Positions 1 through 8,044 of a DNA stretch of 64,000 nt are shown one piece after another; the stretch's first letter is position 1, and every line of letters starts with the position of its first letter. Origin of the DNA: Betaproteobacteria bacterium GR16-43 (lineage in GTDB: Bacteria; Pseudomonadota; Gammaproteobacteria; Burkholderiales; Usitatibacteraceae); contig CP019169.1 of NCBI GenBank assembly GCA_001953215.1, forward strand, positions 1,674,001 through 1,738,000, in the 5' to 3' direction. A program made the translations under genes and the position numbers. Under the pieces are notes generated by a model. That model was not told where the DNA came from and searched no databases. It saw only the letters and a list, made by a program, of their open reading frames with translations.

Positions 1-1294
1 CATGGAGTGCCAGGCCGTTGCCGATGGCCGCCATCGCGAATTCGCGCACGCCGTAGTAGACGTAGTTGCCCGCTTCCTTCGCGGTGACCGCCTTCGTGCC
101 CGACCAGTTGGTCAGGTTGGAGCCGGTCAGGTCCGCGCTGCCGCCCAGGGCTTCGGGCAGCACCGGGGCCAGGCCCTCGATCGCGAGCTGCGAAGCCTTG
201 CGCGTGGCGACGGTCTCGGCTTTCTCGTTCGACTTCGCGAGCAGGGCCTCGGCCGCGGCCTTCCAGCCCGCGGGCAATTCGTTGGCCATGCGGCGGCGGA
301 ACTCGCGGGCGAGTTCGGGGAAGGCCTTTTCGTAGTCCGCGAACTTCGCCTTCCACTCGCTTTCGAGCGCCTTGCCGCGGGCACGCTGGTCCCACGCCGA
401 ACGCACGGCTTCGGGAATCTCGAACGGGGGGTGCTTCCAGCCGATCGCCTCGCGCGTGGCGGCGACTTCCTTCTCGCCCAGCGCGGCGCCGTGGACGCCG
501 TCGGTGCCCTGCTTGTTGGGCGAGCCCTTGCCGATCACCGTCTTGCAGCAGATGAGCGTGGGCTTCGCGGTGTCGGCGCGTGCCTCGGCGATCGCGGCCT
601 CGACCGCCTTCGGGTCGTGGCCGTCCACGTTCGGGATCACGTTCCAGCCGTACGCGGCGAAGCGCATCGGCGTGTTGTCGGTGAACCAGCCCGCGACCTT
701 GCCGTCGATCGAGATGCCGTTGTCGTCGTAGATCGCGACGAGCTTGCCGAGGGCCAGCGTCCCGGCGAGCGAGCACGCCTCGTGCGAGAGGCCTTCCATC
801 AGGCAGCCGTCGCCGACGAAGACGTAGGTGTGGTGGTCGACCACCGTGTGCCCCGGGCGGTTGAACTGCGCGGCGAGCAGCTTCTCCGCGAGCGCCATGC
901 CCACGGCGTTGGCGAGGCCCTGGCCCAGCGGGCCCGTGGTGGTCTCCACGCCCGGCGTGATGCCGACTTCGGGATGGCCCGGCGTGCGCGAATGCAGCTG
1001 CCGGAACGCCTTGATGTCTTCGATGGTGAGGTCGTAGCCCGTGAGATGCAGCAACGCGTACTGGAGCATCGAGCCGTGGCCGTTGGAGAGCACGAAGCGA
1101 TCGCGGTCGGGCCACGCGGGGTTCGACGGGTTGTGGCGCAGGATCCTTCGCCACAGCACTTCGGAGATTTCCGCCATGCCCATCGGCATGCCCGGGTGCC
1201 CGGAATTGGCCTTCTGGACGGCATCCATCGCGAGGGCGCGGATGGCATTCACGAGATCGGGATACGAAGCGGTGCTCACGGGCGAATCGGGCAT
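1..1294 (-). CDS. tkt: Transketolase, C-terminal end cut off by the window edge
   Basis: Thiamine-diphosphate enzyme of the non-oxidative pentose phosphate pathway (cytosol). It moves two-carbon ketol units between sugar phosphates. I translated the minus strand from an ATG at 1294 and obtained 431 codons without a stop before the edge. The N-terminal third carries the family hallmarks [14 protein letters not shown] (about residue 24), [29 protein letters not shown], and the ThDP/Mg motif [13 protein letters not shown]. The central domain ends in [19 protein letters not shown] at the edge. The usual length is about 660 aa, so roughly a third is missing. No good Shine-Dalgarno (SD) precedes the ATG; an in-frame GTG at 1279 is possible but would trim the N-terminus. 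It is transcribed divergently from speD. rpiA, another pentose-phosphate gene, lies about 6 kb away. Confidence 0.95.
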   Translation of the reverse strand, partial: MPDSPVSTASYPDLVNAIRALAMDAVQKANSGHPGMPMGMAEISEVLWRRILRHNPSNPAWPDRDRFVLSNGHGSMLQYALLHLTGYDLTIEDIKAFRQLHSRTPGHPEVGITPGVETTTGPLGQGLANAVGMALAEKLLAAQFNRPGHTVVDHHTYVFVGDGCLMEGLSHEACSLAGTLALGKLVAIYDDNGISIDGKVAGWFTDNTPMRFAAYGWNVIPNVDGHDPKAVEAAIAEARADTAKPTLICCKTVIGKGSPNKQGTDGVHGAALGEKEVAATREAIGWKHPPFEIPEAVRSAWDQRARGKALESEWKAKFADYEKAFPELAREFRRRMANELPAGWKAAAEALLAKSNEKAETVATRKASQLAIEGLAPVLPEALGGSADLTGSNLTNWSGTKAVTAKEAGNYVYYGVREFAMAAIGNGLALH

Positions 1295-1345
1295 GGGAGG
1301 GGGTTTCGGCTGTAACGGCGGCGGAGGGGAACTGAGCGAAAAAAC

Positions 1346-1376
1346 TTGTGCGGGGCAGGAAATATGCCATTATACT
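1346..1376 (+). promoter_or_regulatory. Possible sigma-70 promoter for speD
   Basis: A good -10 hexamer TATACT (1371-1376) follows a weak TTGTGC (1346-1351) with a long 19-nt spacer, in an AT-richer stretch about 170 nt before the speD start. The spacer is suboptimal, so the -35 match may be fortuitous. It would leave a 5' leader of about 165 nt that contains the hairpin at 1452-1487. Confidence 0.35.
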
Positions 1377-1451
1377 TTCGCACTTTTTTCGCGCGATATT
1401 TTTCGCTTGGGTAAACCTCTGCAGCAAGGATTTCCACCGCTAAGCGCCTGA

Positions 1452-1487
1452 GGGCGATCCCGCTTCTTACCGAGAAGCGAGACGCCC
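1452..1487 (+). other. Hairpin in the speD 5' leader
   Basis: CGCTTCT (1461-1467) pairs perfectly with AGAAGCG (1473-1479) across a 5-nt loop. The outer GGGCG (1452-1456) pairs with CGCCC (1483-1487). No U-tract follows, so this is not a simple terminator. It lies 60 nt before the speD start. I recognise no known riboswitch. Confidence 0.5.
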
Positions 1488-1546
1488 GGAACCGGCGATG
1501 GGAAGTCCGCCCCTGCAGAATTTGCTTGATAAGGAGGGGTATCGAA

Positions 1547-1957
1547 GTGAAGGGACTGCACATCATCGCCGACCTGTACGGCTGCCGGAACAGCGAAATG
1601 CTCACGTCGTCGGGAAAGCTGCGCGAAGCCTGCGTGGCCGCCTGCAAGGACGTCGGGCTTACCGTCCTCGGGGACAACTTCTACCAATTCGACGGACTGG
1701 ACGCCACGCAGTTGGGCGGATCCACGGGAACCGTCGTCTTCGCGGAATCGCACCTGGCGATCCATACCTGGCCTGAACGCAGCGGCGCCACGCTCGATGT
1801 GTACGTCTGCAACGTCACATGCGACAACAGCGGCAAGGCGGAGAGGCTCTACGAGCTGCTCGTCGCCCACCTGAAGCCCGCCGACGTGATGGTCGAGCGC
1901 GTGTGGCGCGGCCGGGACCTGCCGGTGAAGAAGAAGCGCCTCGCGGCGGTCAAGTAA
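1547..1957 (+). CDS. speD: S-adenosylmethionine decarboxylase proenzyme
   Basis: Decarboxylates S-adenosylmethionine to give the aminopropyl donor for spermidine (cytosol). The protein is about 136 aa, the size of the short prokaryotic SpeD class. The self-cleavage site AESHLAIHTWPE is intact; Ser68 (codon 1748-1750) should become the pyruvoyl cofactor. C-DLYGC and the DVYVCNV strand are also typical. I chose the GTG at 1547 because a near-perfect SD (AAGGAGG, 1531-1537) lies 9 nt before it. The in-frame TTG at 1526 would put that SD inside the gene. A GC hairpin follows, then speE 40 nt later, so the two genes supply one pathway. Confidence 0.95.
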   Translation: MKGLHIIADLYGCRNSEMLTSSGKLREACVAACKDVGLTVLGDNFYQFDGLDATQLGGSTGTVVFAESHLAIHTWPERSGATLDVYVCNVTCDNSGKAERLYELLVAHLKPADVMVERVWRGRDLPVKKKRLAAVK

Positions 1958-1965
1958 CAGCCTCG

Positions 1966-1989
1966 AAGGCCCCGCGGAAGCGGGGCTTT
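1966..1989 (+). terminator. Hairpin between speD and speE (weak terminator or translational control)
   Basis: GCCCCGC (1969-1975), GGAA loop, GCGGGGC (1980-1986), extended by AAG/TTT to 10 bp and followed by only TTTC. The short U-run suggests partial termination at best. The structure ends 8 nt before the speE ATG and occupies the place where an SD would lie. Confidence 0.55.
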
Positions 1990-1997
1990 CTCCATCC

Positions 1998-2843
1998 ATG
2001 ACCGAAAAGATCTTCGAGCGCCTCACGGACGCGAGCGGCGTCTACTTCGACGGCACCCTCGTCGAGCGCCGGCGCACGCCCTTCCAGCTCCTCGAGGTGT
2101 ACGACACGCCCGAGCTGGGGCGCATCTTCCGCCTCGACGGCTTCAACATGACGTCCGAGCGCGACGAGTTCTTCTACCACGAGAGCCTCGTGCATCCGGC
2201 CGCCGCCGCGCACCCGGATCCGAAGCGCGCGCTCGTGATCGGCGGGGGCGACGGGGGCTCCTCCGAGGAACTGCTCAAGCACGCGACGATGCAGCAGGTC
2301 CACATGGCCGAGCTCGACCCCGAAGTGATCGAGGTGTCGAAGGCGCAGTTCGCGAAGGTGCACGGCGGCGTGTTCGACAACCCGAAGCTGAAGGTGACGG
2401 TGGGCGACGGGCTTGCGTACCTGCGCGCGACCGAAGCGCGCTACGACCTCGTGGCGATGGACCTCACCGATCCGGTCGGGCCTTCGATGGAGCTCTACTC
2501 GCCGGCGACCTTCGCGCTCGCCAAGCGCGCGATGGCGCCCGGGGCTGCGCTCGTGCTGCACCTGGGCTCGCCTTTCTCGCACGCGGAACGCGTGCGCGCT
2601 ACGATGGGGAACCTCCGCCAGGTCTTCCGCGTCGTGGCGCCTTACTTCGTGCACATCCCGGTCTACGGTTCCATCTGGGGCTTCGCCGTCGCCTCGGACC
2701 ACCTCGATGCGCGCTCCGTGACGCCGGAAGACATCGATGCGCGCCTCGCGAAGCGCGGCGTCGGCGGACTGCAGTACTACAACGGCGAGATCCACCGCGC
2801 GGTCTTCGCGCAACCCAACTACGTGCGCAAGCTCCTCGCCTGA
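1998..2843 (+). CDS. speE: Spermidine synthase (polyamine aminopropyltransferase)
   Basis: Transfers the aminopropyl group of decarboxylated AdoMet to putrescine (cytosol). 281 aa, the standard length. The N-terminal beta-hairpin region is followed by a Rossmann methyltransferase-like fold with VIGGGDGGSSEELL (about residue 77), the adenosyl-binding acidic residue in MAELDPEVIE, GDGLAYL, and the catalytic Asp region AMDLTDPVGPS. The end, QYYNGEIHRAVFAQPNYVRKL, matches bacterial SpeE. No SD precedes the ATG; a GC hairpin lies there instead. It is followed 21 nt later by a DUF1190 gene with a strong SD. I infer that speE and the three following genes form one functional unit. Substrate choice (putrescine versus another diamine) cannot be read from the sequence. 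Confidence 0.95.
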   Translation: MTEKIFERLTDASGVYFDGTLVERRRTPFQLLEVYDTPELGRIFRLDGFNMTSERDEFFYHESLVHPAAAAHPDPKRALVIGGGDGGSSEELLKHATMQQVHMAELDPEVIEVSKAQFAKVHGGVFDNPKLKVTVGDGLAYLRATEARYDLVAMDLTDPVGPSMELYSPATFALAKRAMAPGAALVLHLGSPFSHAERVRATMGNLRQVFRVVAPYFVHIPVYGSIWGFAVASDHLDARSVTPEDIDARLAKRGVGGLQYYNGEIHRAVFAQPNYVRKLLA

Positions 2844-2864
2844 AGGCGAGTGAAGGAGGAGGCG

Positions 2865-3257
2865 ATGCTCCGGAAACTCCGCAAGTCCTCGGGGAAGGTG
2901 ACGCTGGTCCTGATCGGCGTCGCCGCCCTGGCCGGTTGCAGCGGCGGCGAGAAGCGCGACGTCTACGCCTCGAAGGAAGACTGCCTCGCCGACTGGGGCA
3001 ACAAGCCCGAGGAATGCACGCCCGCCACCGACAGCAAGAACGCCGGCCGCGGCTTCTACTACGGGCCTTTGTACGCGGCTGCCGGGTACGCGGCCGGAAG
3101 CTACCTCGGGGGCAACAGCTGGGGCCGCTCCACCGGGACGTTCTCCTCGGCGCGCGCCTCCGGTGCGACGAGCCGCGCGATCGGATCGAGCGGATCGTCT
3201 TCGCGCGGCGGCTTCGGCTCGACGGGACGCTCGTCGTCCTCGTCGTCGGGCGGCTGA
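2865..3257 (+). CDS. DUF1190 (YgiB/YjfM-like) lipoprotein
   Basis: 130 aa. An N-terminal lipoprotein signal ends ALAGC, so the mature protein should begin at this Cys and be lipid-anchored in the envelope. Then come KRDVYASKEDCLADWG and a second Cys, typical of the YgiB/YjfM family. The C-terminal half is Gly/Ser/Arg rich (GSSGSSSRGGFGS and a Ser run) and likely disordered. I chose ATG 2865, with AAGGAGG at 2853-2859, over the GTG at 2850. Its stop codon abuts the next gene. In E. coli, ygiB pairs with ygiC and yjfM with yjfC, the same partnership as here. The biochemical role is unknown. Confidence 0.85.
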   Translation: MLRKLRKSSGKVTLVLIGVAALAGCSGGEKRDVYASKEDCLADWGNKPEECTPATDSKNAGRGFYYGPLYAAAGYAAGSYLGGNSWGRSTGTFSSARASGATSRAIGSSGSSSRGGFGSTGRSSSSSSGG

Positions 3258-4382
3258 TTGAAGCGCCACGACCTCATCCCGCGCGCCGACTGGCCCCGCA
3301 AGGTGGAGGAACTCGGATTCCACTTCCACTCGATGGACGGCGTCTATTGGGACGAGCGCGCGTACTACGAGTTCAGCGAACGCGAAGTCGACACGCTGGA
3401 GGCCGCGACCCTCGAGCTGAACGAGCGCTGCCTCGAAGCCGTGGGACGCGTGATCGACCGGGGCGACTTCGCGCGGTTCCAGGTCCCGGAGGCGTTCCAC
3501 AAGCTCATCCGGGACTCCTGGGCGGACGAGGAACCGTCGCTCTTCGGCCGCTTCGACCTTTCGTGGGACGGGAACGGCGAACCGAAGCTGCTCGAGTACA
3601 ACGCCGACACGCCCACCGCGTTGCTCGAGGCCAGCGTGGTGCAGTGGTACTGGCTGCAGGACGTCTTCCCCGATCGCGACCAGTTCAACTCGCTGCACGA
3701 GAAGCTGGTCGAGCGGTGGAAGGCGATCGCCGACAAGGTGCCGGGCGACCGCGTGGTGCACTTCACCGGCGTGACCGACAGCGACGAGGACCAGGGCAAC
3801 CTGGACTACCTGCGCGACACCGCCACGCAGGCCGGGCTGCAGGCCGAGGCGATCGACATCGCCGACATCGGCTGGAACGGCAAGCGCTTCACCGACCTCG
3901 ATGAGCGGCCGATCGCCGTGCTGTTCAAGCTCTACCCGTGGGAGTGGCTGGTGCGCGAGGAATTCGGCGCCCATCTCGCGGAGCGAGCCGTGCTCGTGGT
4001 CGAGCCCGCCTGGAAGATGCTGCTCACCAGCAAGGCGATCCTGCCGGTGCTCTGGGAGATGTTCCCGGACCATCCCAACCTGCTCGCCGCGAGTTTCGAG
4101 CCGGGACGCTTCGCCACCGATTTCGTGAAGAAGCCGATCTACTCCCGCGAGGGCGCCAACGTGTCGATCACCGCGGGCGGGCGCACGCTGGAGGCGCCGG
4201 GCGGCTACGGCGCCGAGGGTTTCATCTGGCAGGCTTACCACGAGCTGCCGCGCTTCGGCGCCAACCACACCGTGATCGGGTCGTGGATCGTGGGCCGCGA
4301 ACCCGCGGGCATCGGCCTGCGCGAAGACGATTCCCCGATCACGAAGAATTCAAGCCGTTTCGTACCCCACTGCTTCACCTGA
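3258..4382 (+). CDS. ygiC: Glutathionylspermidine synthase-like ATP-grasp ligase (YgiC/YjfC family)
   Basis: 374 aa, the size of the stand-alone synthetase-like family; the amidase domain of classical GspS is absent. It should form an amide bond, probably between a carboxylate or peptide and a polyamine, using ATP in the cytosol. Supporting motifs are WPRKVEELGFHFHSMDG..YWDE at the N-terminus, LLEYNADTPTALLEASV, and PWEWLVREEFG. The start is a TTG directly after the preceding stop; the N-terminus then aligns with what I recall of YgiC (M-x-R...RxDW). From memory, E. coli YgiC/YjfC showed no glutathionylspermidine synthetase activity, so the true substrates are open. Its place after speD-speE supports a polyamine substrate (inference). 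Confidence 0.88.
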   Translation: MKRHDLIPRADWPRKVEELGFHFHSMDGVYWDERAYYEFSEREVDTLEAATLELNERCLEAVGRVIDRGDFARFQVPEAFHKLIRDSWADEEPSLFGRFDLSWDGNGEPKLLEYNADTPTALLEASVVQWYWLQDVFPDRDQFNSLHEKLVERWKAIADKVPGDRVVHFTGVTDSDEDQGNLDYLRDTATQAGLQAEAIDIADIGWNGKRFTDLDERPIAVLFKLYPWEWLVREEFGAHLAERAVLVVEPAWKMLLTSKAILPVLWEMFPDHPNLLAASFEPGRFATDFVKKPIYSREGANVSITAGGRTLEAPGGYGAEGFIWQAYHELPRFGANHTVIGSWIVGREPAGIGLREDDSPITKNSSRFVPHCFT

Positions 4383-4416
4383 TCGCCGACGAACAACAAA
4401 CAGGAAGGATTGCCCC

Positions 4417-4827
4417 ATGCGACACGTGATGGACTCTTTCGCCGGATTCGACAATTTCCTCGTCTACCTGGCGCTTTCGCTGGTCCTGCTGGCCGCGTTC
4501 GTCGCGCTCTACGTGCGCATCACGCCGCAGAAGGAGTTCGCGTTGATCCGCGAGGGCAACATCGCCGCCTCCTTCAGCCTCTCGGGCGCGATCCTCGGCT
4601 TCGTGATCCCGCTGGGTGCTTCGATCCGCTTCAGCGTGAGCCTGGTCGACATGGCGATCTGGGGCGTCATCGCGCTCGCCGTGCAGATCGCCGCCTTCGT
4701 CGTGGTGCGCCTCATGGTGCCCACGATCTGCGACGACATCGCGAAGGGCAACGGGGCGCAGGGCTTCTTCCTGGGCTCCACCGCGCTCGCCGTGGGGCTG
4801 CTGAACGCCTCCTGCATGAGCTTCTAG
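4417..4827 (+). CDS. DUF350 (YjfL-like) inner-membrane protein
   Basis: 136 aa with four predicted membrane helices: about residues 12-33, 45-65, 74-97 and 112-133. The SD AGGAAGGA (4403-4409) precedes ATG 4417. The pattern GNIAASFSLSGAILGFVIPL and the paired-helix repeat are typical of DUF350/YjfL. In E. coli yjfL lies next to yjfM (DUF1190) and yjfC, so this is the third member of that trio. Role unknown; I infer a membrane channel, anchor or substrate-presenting component for the polyamine conjugate. It is the last gene of the polyamine unit and sits 5 nt before rsmE. Confidence 0.85.
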   Translation: MRHVMDSFAGFDNFLVYLALSLVLLAAFVALYVRITPQKEFALIREGNIAASFSLSGAILGFVIPLGASIRFSVSLVDMAIWGVIALAVQIAAFVVVRLMVPTICDDIAKGNGAQGFFLGSTALAVGLLNASCMSF

Positions 4828-4832
4828 GGCCG

Positions 4833-5567
4833 ATGGGCCAGCCGCGCATCTTCGTCGACGTGAAGCTCGGGCCCGGGGCACAGTTCTCCCTGGCCGCCGA
4901 CGCGGCGAACCACGTCGGCAAGGCCCTGCGCCTGAAGACCGGCGACACCATCACCGTCTTCGACGGCCGCGGCGGCGAATACGACGCGGTCATCCTGCGC
5001 ATGGACAAGGAAGACGTCGACGTGAAGACCTCGGGCTTCCACGACGTCGATCGCGACTCGCCCGTCTCCGTGGGGCTGGTGCAGGGGCTGCCCGAAGCCG
5101 ACAAGATGGACTGGATCATCCAGAAGTCGGTGGAGCTGGGCGTGGCGTGGATCCAGCCCATCGTGTGCGACCGCAGCGTGGTGCGCCTCGCGGGCGATCG
5201 CGCGGCGCGGCGTGAAGCGCACTGGAAGCGCGTGGCCGTCGCGGCCTGCGAACAGTGCGGACGCAATCGTGTTCCCGAAGTGCGGCCCACGCTGGGCTTC
5301 ATCAACTGGGTGGCCCTTCCGCCCCCGGAGGCCGCGCGCTGGATGCTGGCCCCGGACGGCGTACCGCTCGCCACGCGTGCGGCGCCCGCATTGCCGGTCG
5401 AATTGCTCGTGGGGCCCGAAGGCGGCCTTTCCGAGCGCGAACGCGAGCTCGCGCATTCGCGCGGCTTCGAAGCGACGGGCCTCGGCCCGCGCGTGCTCCG
5501 CACCGAGACGGCGCCGCTCGCCGCGCTCGCTGCCATCCAAACCCTCTGGGGCGACCTCTCCCGCTAG
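4833..5567 (+). CDS. rsmE: 16S rRNA (uracil-1498-N3) methyltransferase
   Basis: SPOUT-class enzyme that methylates U1498 of 16S rRNA (cytosol, on the 30S subunit). 244 aa, normal for the family. It has an N-terminal PUA-like region (NHVGKALRLKTGD), the conserved GLVQGLPEADKMDWIIQKSVELGV, and the SAM-binding knot GPEGGLSERE...LGPRVLRTETA. The ATG at 4833 gives the usual N-terminus MGQPRIFVD. It is closely spaced between the DUF350 gene and argA (7 nt), so it is probably cotranscribed. Confidence 0.95.
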   Translation: MGQPRIFVDVKLGPGAQFSLAADAANHVGKALRLKTGDTITVFDGRGGEYDAVILRMDKEDVDVKTSGFHDVDRDSPVSVGLVQGLPEADKMDWIIQKSVELGVAWIQPIVCDRSVVRLAGDRAARREAHWKRVAVAACEQCGRNRVPEVRPTLGFINWVALPPPEAARWMLAPDGVPLATRAAPALPVELLVGPEGGLSERERELAHSRGFEATGLGPRVLRTETAPLAALAAIQTLWGDLSR

Positions 5568-5574
5568 AACCGAC

Positions 5575-6906
5575 ATGGCCACCAAGACCAAGCCCGCGTT
5601 GAAGACCGAAGCGTTCGTGAAGTGGTTCCGCGCGGCCACGCCCTACATCCACCAGTTCGGCGGCGGCACGTTCGTCATCGCCTTCGGAGGAGAAGTGCTG
5701 GCCGACGGCGAGTTCGCCCAGCTCACCCACGACATCAACGTGCTGATGAGCCTGGAGGTCCGCGTGGTGCTCGTGCACGGCACGCGCCCGCAGATCGAGG
5801 AGCAGATGCGCCAGCACGGCGTGGAGCCGCGCTACGTGAACAACCGCCGCGTCACCGACGACCGAGCGCTCGCCTGCGTGAAGGAAGCCAACGGCATCGT
5901 GCGCGTCGAGATGGAGGCGCAGCTCTCGGTGGAGCTGGCCAACTCGCCCATGTGGGGCGCGGACATCCGCGTGTCGTCGGGCAACTTCGTCACCGCGAAG
6001 CCCGTGGGCGTGGTCGACGGCGTGGACTTCCAGCACACCGGCGAGGTGCGCAAGATCGACGCCGAGGGCATCAAGCGCCGGCTCGACGACCACGAGGTGG
6101 TGCTGATTTCGCCGCTGGGCTTTTCGCCGACCGGCGACGTCTTCAACTGCACCCTCGAGGACGTGGCCACGCAGACCGCCATCGCGCTGAAGGCCGACAA
6201 GCTGATCTTCCTCACCGAGACGATGGGCGCGCCGGACGCCAAGGGCCGCCTCATCTCCGAGCTCATCGTGCCGGAGGCCAAGCGCCTGCAGGAGTCCAAC
6301 AGCCTTCCCGAGGACATCCGCATCTACCTGCCGTGCGCCATCAAGGCGTGCGAGGCGGGCGTGAAGCGCTCCCACCTCGTCTCCCGCCACACCGACGGAG
6401 CCCTGCTGATCGAGATCTTCACCAGTCATGGCATCGGCACGATGGTCGTGCCCGAGTCGCCCGAGCGCATCCGCGGCGCCACGCTGGAGGACGTGCCGGG
6501 CATCGTCCAGATCCTGGAGCCCCTCGAGCAGCAGGGCGTGCTGGTCCCGCGCGAGCGCGCGCAGCTCGAGCGCGAGATCGGCAACTTCTTCGTGATCGAG
6601 GCCGACGGGAACATCCTGGGCTCGGCCGCGCTCTATCCTTTCCCGGAAGAGAAGACCGCCGAGCTGGCCGCCGTGGCGGTGAACCCGTTCTATCGCGACG
6701 GCGGGCGCGGCGAACGCCTGCTGGCCCACGCGGAAGCGCAGGCCCGGTCGAAGGGGCTGAAGACGCTCTTCGTGCTCTCGGCGCGCACGACGCACTGGTT
6801 CCTCGAGCGCGGTTTCGTCGAGGCGGACCTCGCCCGGCTGCCGGAGAGGAAGCAGTCCCTCTACAATTACGACCGGCGTTCCAAGATTTTCGTGAAGGAC
6901 TTGTAG
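5575..6906 (+). CDS. argA: N-acetylglutamate synthase
   Basis: First step of arginine synthesis: acetyl-CoA plus glutamate gives N-acetylglutamate. 443 aa with the classical two-domain layout. An amino-acid-kinase-like domain (about residues 20-285; [29 protein letters not shown]) carries arginine feedback control in this family. A GNAT acetyltransferase domain follows (about 295-440; [29 protein letters not shown]). Having this classical ArgA suggests, but does not prove, a linear or mixed acetyl cycle. The remaining arg genes (argD, F, G) are 24 kb away. Confidence 0.95.
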   Translation: MATKTKPALKTEAFVKWFRAATPYIHQFGGGTFVIAFGGEVLADGEFAQLTHDINVLMSLEVRVVLVHGTRPQIEEQMRQHGVEPRYVNNRRVTDDRALACVKEANGIVRVEMEAQLSVELANSPMWGADIRVSSGNFVTAKPVGVVDGVDFQHTGEVRKIDAEGIKRRLDDHEVVLISPLGFSPTGDVFNCTLEDVATQTAIALKADKLIFLTETMGAPDAKGRLISELIVPEAKRLQESNSLPEDIRIYLPCAIKACEAGVKRSHLVSRHTDGALLIEIFTSHGIGTMVVPESPERIRGATLEDVPGIVQILEPLEQQGVLVPRERAQLEREIGNFFVIEADGNILGSAALYPFPEEKTAELAAVAVNPFYRDGGRGERLLAHAEAQARSKGLKTLFVLSARTTHWFLERGFVEADLARLPERKQSLYNYDRRSKIFVKDL

Positions 6907-6916
6907 GAGCAATGCG

Positions 6917-7186
6917 ATGGCCAGGATGATCCAGTGCGTGAAGCTGAAGAAGGAGGCCGAGGGCCTCGATTTCCCCCCGTACCCGGGCGAACTCGGCAAG
7001 GAGATCTACGAGAAGGTCTCGAAGGAAGCCTGGAAGGGCTGGACCGAGCACCAGAAGATGCTGGTGAACGAGAACCGCCTTTCGGGCGCCGACCCGAAGG
7101 CTCGCGAGTACCTGCGCGAGCAGATGAAGCGCTACCTCTTCGGTGAGGGCGCGGACGTCGCCTCCGGCTACGTGCCTAAGAACTAG
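6917..7186 (+). CDS. yggX: Fe(2+)-trafficking / oxidative-damage protection protein
   Basis: 89 aa. [24 protein letters not shown] and the C-terminal MKRYLFGEG are diagnostic for YggX. The single Cys lies in MIQCV. In enterobacteria it protects Fe-S enzymes and takes part in iron handling in the cytosol. It starts 10 nt after argA; TAGGAGC overlapping the argA stop supplies the SD. A 158-bp palindromic repeat begins just after its stop. Confidence 0.93.
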   Translation: MARMIQCVKLKKEAEGLDFPPYPGELGKEIYEKVSKEAWKGWTEHQKMLVNENRLSGADPKAREYLREQMKRYLFGEGADVASGYVPKN

Positions 7187-7190
7187 GTCA

Positions 7191-7348
7191 AAGGCGGAAG
7201 GCGTCCTCCGCAGATAAACGCAGATAAACGCCGATGACCCCCTCGAGCAAACAAGAAGAGCCTTTGGGTTTAACCCAGAGCTTTGTCTTTGCTGCAGGAG
7301 TTCATCGGCGTTTATCCGCGTTTATCTGCGGAGAGCGCCTTTCGCCTT
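7191..7348. repeat. Large palindromic repeat, copy 1
   Basis: The left arm (7191-7237) and right arm (7302-7348) are about 47 nt each and pair with only four or five mismatches. Each contains the motif CGCAGATAAACGC. The 64-nt centre has its own palindrome GGGTTTAACCC (7266-7276) and AGCAAA/TTTGCT pairs. The copy at 35900-36040 matches it across arms and centre. It fills the gap between the convergent genes yggX and rpiA, and the rpiA stop codon overlaps its right end. It could act as a bidirectional terminator or RNA-stabilising stem. No target-site duplication or coding capacity is visible. Confidence 0.85.
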
Positions 7349-8009
7349 AGGCTTTTCGCGTCTCAACCCCGCCAGGGGTTCCGAGCAGGAGGATGTCGGC
7401 GGGCCGCCGGGCGAAGAGCCCGTTCGTGACGACGCCCGTGACCTGGTTCAAGTCGGTCTCCAGCTTCACCGGATCGGTGATCGAAAGCCCGTGCACGTCG
7501 AGGATCACGTTGCCGTTGTCGGTCTTCACGCCCACGCGGTACTCGGGCTGGCCGCCGGTGAGTGCCACGATCTCGCGGGCCACGTAGCTTCGCGCCATCG
7601 GGATCACCTCCACCGGCAGCGGGAATTTTCCGAGCACGTCCACGAGCTTCGATCCGTCGGCGATGCAGACGAACTGCCGGCTCGCCGCGGCCACGATCTT
7701 CTCGCGCGTGAGCGCGGCACCGCCGCCCTTGATCATGCGCAGGTGGCGGTCCACCTCGTCGGCGCCGTCGATGTACACGTCGCAGGTCGTGGCGTCGTTC
7801 AGTTCCAGCACTTCGATCTTCGCCGCGCGCAGGCGCTGGCTGCTCGCCTCGGACGAGGAAACCGCGCCCTTCAACTGGATGCGGCTCGCCGCGAGCGCGT
7901 CGATGAAGCAGTTCACCGTGGAGCCCGTGCCGACGCCCAGCATCATCCCGTCGCGCACGTACTTCAGCGCCGCCTCGCCCACGAGCTTCTTCAGTGCGTT
8001 CTGGTCCAT
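7347..8009 (-). CDS. rpiA: Ribose-5-phosphate isomerase A
   Basis: Interconverts ribulose 5-phosphate and ribose 5-phosphate (pentose phosphate pathway, cytosol). 220 aa from ATG 8009, which aligns with the usual N-terminus (M-x-Q-x-x-LKKxVGxAAL). Motifs are [44 protein letters not shown], and the C-terminal [15 protein letters not shown]. An in-frame GTG at 8027 would add six residues and has an AAGGA six nt upstream, whereas ATG 8009 has no SD. The translated start is therefore uncertain. It is divergent from ilvA with only 35 nt between ATGs. Its TAA lies in the end of the palindromic repeat. Confidence 0.95.
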   Translation of the reverse strand: MDQNALKKLVGEAALKYVRDGMMLGVGTGSTVNCFIDALAASRIQLKGAVSSSEASSQRLRAAKIEVLELNDATTCDVYIDGADEVDRHLRMIKGGGAALTREKIVAAASRQFVCIADGSKLVDVLGKFPLPVEVIPMARSYVAREIVALTGGQPEYRVGVKTDNGNVILDVHGLSITDPVKLETDLNQVTGVVTNGLFARRPADILLLGTPGGVETRKA

Positions 8010-8044
8010 GGGCGGAGGATAACCCACTGGTATCCTTGCAGCTT

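Noticed and set aside
2-1315. Plus-strand open frame over the first 1.3 kb
   Set aside because: The minus strand reads as transketolase through all family motifs; the plus-strand product has no recognisable domain.
1950-4268. Long minus-strand frame opposite speE-ygiC
   Set aside because: Shadow of four well-supported plus-strand genes; low-complexity Arg/Glu/Val composition.
7201-7235. Direct repeats CAGATAAACG x2 considered as a CRISPR or iteron array
   Set aside because: Only two tandem units per arm, and they are part of an inverted-repeat element, with no spacers or replication genes.
7191-7348. Palindromic repeat considered as an insertion sequence
   Set aside because: No transposase, no target duplication visible, too short; kept as a non-coding repeat.
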